This document shows, piece by piece, positions 63,601-64,000 of a DNA stretch of 64,000 bases. The stretch spans positions 25,100,501 to 25,164,500 of the forward strand of contig NC_088787.1 of NCBI RefSeq assembly GCF_949628265.1, read 5' to 3'. The DNA is from Cloeon dipterum. Lineage: Eukaryota > Arthropoda > Insecta > Ephemeroptera > Baetidae. The translations under genes were made by a program, and so were the position numbers. How positions within the stretch are numbered: position 1 is the first letter of the stretch; every line of letters begins with the position of its first letter. The notes beneath the pieces are model-generated. The model had not been told where the DNA came from. It worked only from the letters and a program-made list of their open reading frames with translations, and did not search any database.

Positions 63601-64000
63601 CTCATTATAATATACTTTAGCAGTGCTTCGAAAAATAGTTGCTCCCAATGCAAATAATATTTGGTCATGCACTCCTTTTTTCCTGATTGGGTTTTGTCCA
63701 GGAGGTACTCCAGGTCAACCAAAATCTTTGAAAGATTTTCATACCCCAGCAGCATCTCTTTAACACTGTTGTCTCTGCTCATCGACGCTCTTTTGAAAAA
63801 CTCCTGAGACTGAAAATGAGCAACACAGAACACATCGACTCTATTATTTGTCTTACGTTCCAAGGCACAACACCATCCATATTCTGCACGTAAAAGAGAT
63901 TGAACGACTGAATCAGGTGAACTTGTCGCTGCGCATTATTCGAACAGAGCATAAATTGTTTATAAGAGGCGCTGAAAACTTGCACTGCTCTCTCCAGAGA
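48631..64000 (-). CDS. Divergent axonemal-type dynein heavy chain, partial (5' end outside window)
   Basis: All C-terminal dynein modules are present. The stop is at 48,631-48,633. Firm exons include 48765-48631, 49184-48819, 49497-49330, 49761-49553, 50153-50022, 50525-50207, 54748-54597 (low end approximate), 55007-54812, 59132-57798, 59730-59192, 60695-60074 and 61183-60751; further exons are clear by homology up to the right edge, where the tail is still being read. From high to low coordinates: tail and linker (60,074-64,000), AAA1 (59,192-59,730), AAA2 (57,798-59,132), AAA3 (about 57,430-57,740, with LILFLDDLNMP), AAA4 (about 56,148-56,463, P-loop GEPGTGRKS), stalk (about 54,597-55,480), AAA5-AAA6 (about 51,957-54,300) and C-terminal region. 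Many motor motifs are altered. I found no stop or phase break where I checked, so it looks functional but specialised. The subclass (inner or outer arm) is unresolved. Confidence 0.85.
50526..50578 (-). other. GC-AG intron in the divergent dynein
   Basis: The upstream exon ends ...ACA ATC CAG and the intron begins GCATGA; the next exon starts after ATTTTAG with GAACGAGG. Reading past CAG gives GCA TGA, a stop, so a GC donor is required. The joined protein H-A-T-I-Q-E-R-G-E-F matches dynein C-terminal regions. Confidence 0.7.
51188..51956 (-). other. Long intron of the divergent dynein; no gene seen
   Basis: About 770 bp of mostly AT-rich sequence between the AAA6-region exons. I find no recognisable RNA gene or coding exon. 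Similar featureless introns lie at about 59,731-60,073 and 62,243-62,680. Edges of this and the last intron are approximate. Confidence 0.45.
54597..55480 (-). other. Stalk and microtubule-binding tip of the divergent dynein
   Basis: The exons encode a coiled coil (segment KLTKRLEEKSKQLDENRSAL onward), the tip (exon 55007-54812 and the start of 54748-54597) and the returning coil (VLREVKPKLEQIASSKAELA). The tip is about 80 residues between the coils, a little shorter than in DNAH9-like chains, and the conserved tryptophan segment before the third tip helix is missing. A (TG)11 microsatellite at 55,049-55,070 lies in the intervening intron. Boundaries of the outer exons are approximate. Confidence 0.65.
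55049..55070. repeat. (TG)11 microsatellite
   Basis: Uninterrupted TG dinucleotides in an intron of the divergent dynein; no functional meaning is implied. Confidence 0.95.
59192..59730 (-). other. AAA1 exon of the divergent dynein with degenerate ATPase motifs
   Basis: This exon encodes Walker A GHAGTGKSE, close to the usual GPAGTGKTE. The Walker B region, normally [11 protein letters not shown], reads G-F-W-G-C-L-K-Q-L-D-S, so the metal-binding D and catalytic E are K and Q. The sensor-I region, normally T-M-N-P-G-Y-A-G-R, reads T-L-R-P-G-Q-F-G-R, so N is R. The following LPSSLKALFRP is normal. The exon is in phase at both ends (59,730 phase 1, 59,192 phase 0). Confidence 0.88.

Noticed and set aside
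1-64000. CRISPR arrays, bacterial operons, tRNA or rRNA genes, intact transposons
   Set aside because: None seen. The only regular repeats are the short tandem, inverted and microsatellite repeats listed, and no cloverleaf or transposase-like frame was recognised.

Overview
This is a nuclear window from an animal, most likely an arthropod and probably an insect. Genes are split by many short GT-AG introns, often 40-90 bp; non-coding DNA is AT-rich; there are no bacterial operons; all recognisable proteins are metazoan. Its TPC1 channel argues against Drosophila, which to my knowledge lacks two-pore channels. I cannot name the species.

Layout. 72-12,200 (-): N-terminal 2,280 residues of a conventional outer-arm beta axonemal dynein heavy chain (DNAH9/11/17 class), rebuilt as 37 exons and running off the left edge. 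13,645-15,148 (-): PTRH2, mitochondrial peptidyl-tRNA hydrolase 2. 15,887-28,733 (+): a MEAK7/TLDC1-like TLDc protein with two alternative first exons. 28,967-31,211 (-): a 518-residue protein I cannot identify. 31,626-36,982 (-): two-pore channel 1. 37,949-38,380 (+): mitochondrial monothiol glutaredoxin GLRX5. 39,482-43,259 (+): eIF3 subunit c, 881 aa in 14 exons. 43,504-44,147 (-): a small unidentified three-exon gene. 44,227-48,363 (+): a second, damaged eIF3c copy. 48,631-64,000 (-): a second, very divergent axonemal dynein heavy chain whose 5' part runs off the right edge.

Functional themes. Two axonemal dyneins point to cilia or sperm flagella; MEAK7 and TPC1 are lysosome/mTOR-linked in vertebrates; PTRH2, GLRX5 and eIF3c are housekeeping genes. 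I see no evidence that these neighbours act as one system. Divergent starts are close at PTRH2/MEAK7 (738 bp), TPC1/GLRX5 (966 bp) and the small gene/eIF3c copy (79 bp).

Most interesting points. (1) The second dynein has an intact-looking reading frame wherever checked, but its main motor site AAA1 has K-Q in place of the Walker B D-E and R in place of the sensor-I N, so it is predicted not to hydrolyse ATP there. (2) The eIF3c tandem copy combines a 4-bp frameshift, a lost C-terminal tail, a lost intron and a nearly identical exon-intron-exon stretch that looks like gene conversion. (3) The TLDc gene's alternative first exons would switch an N-myristoylation signal on or off. (4) Three GC-AG introns occur in three different genes. 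(5) The TPC1 C-terminal tail needs a one-base correction at a G run to stay in frame. Exon models were made by hand from splice motifs and reading-frame phase; where exon lengths were summed the totals fit in phase, except at the TPC1 site.
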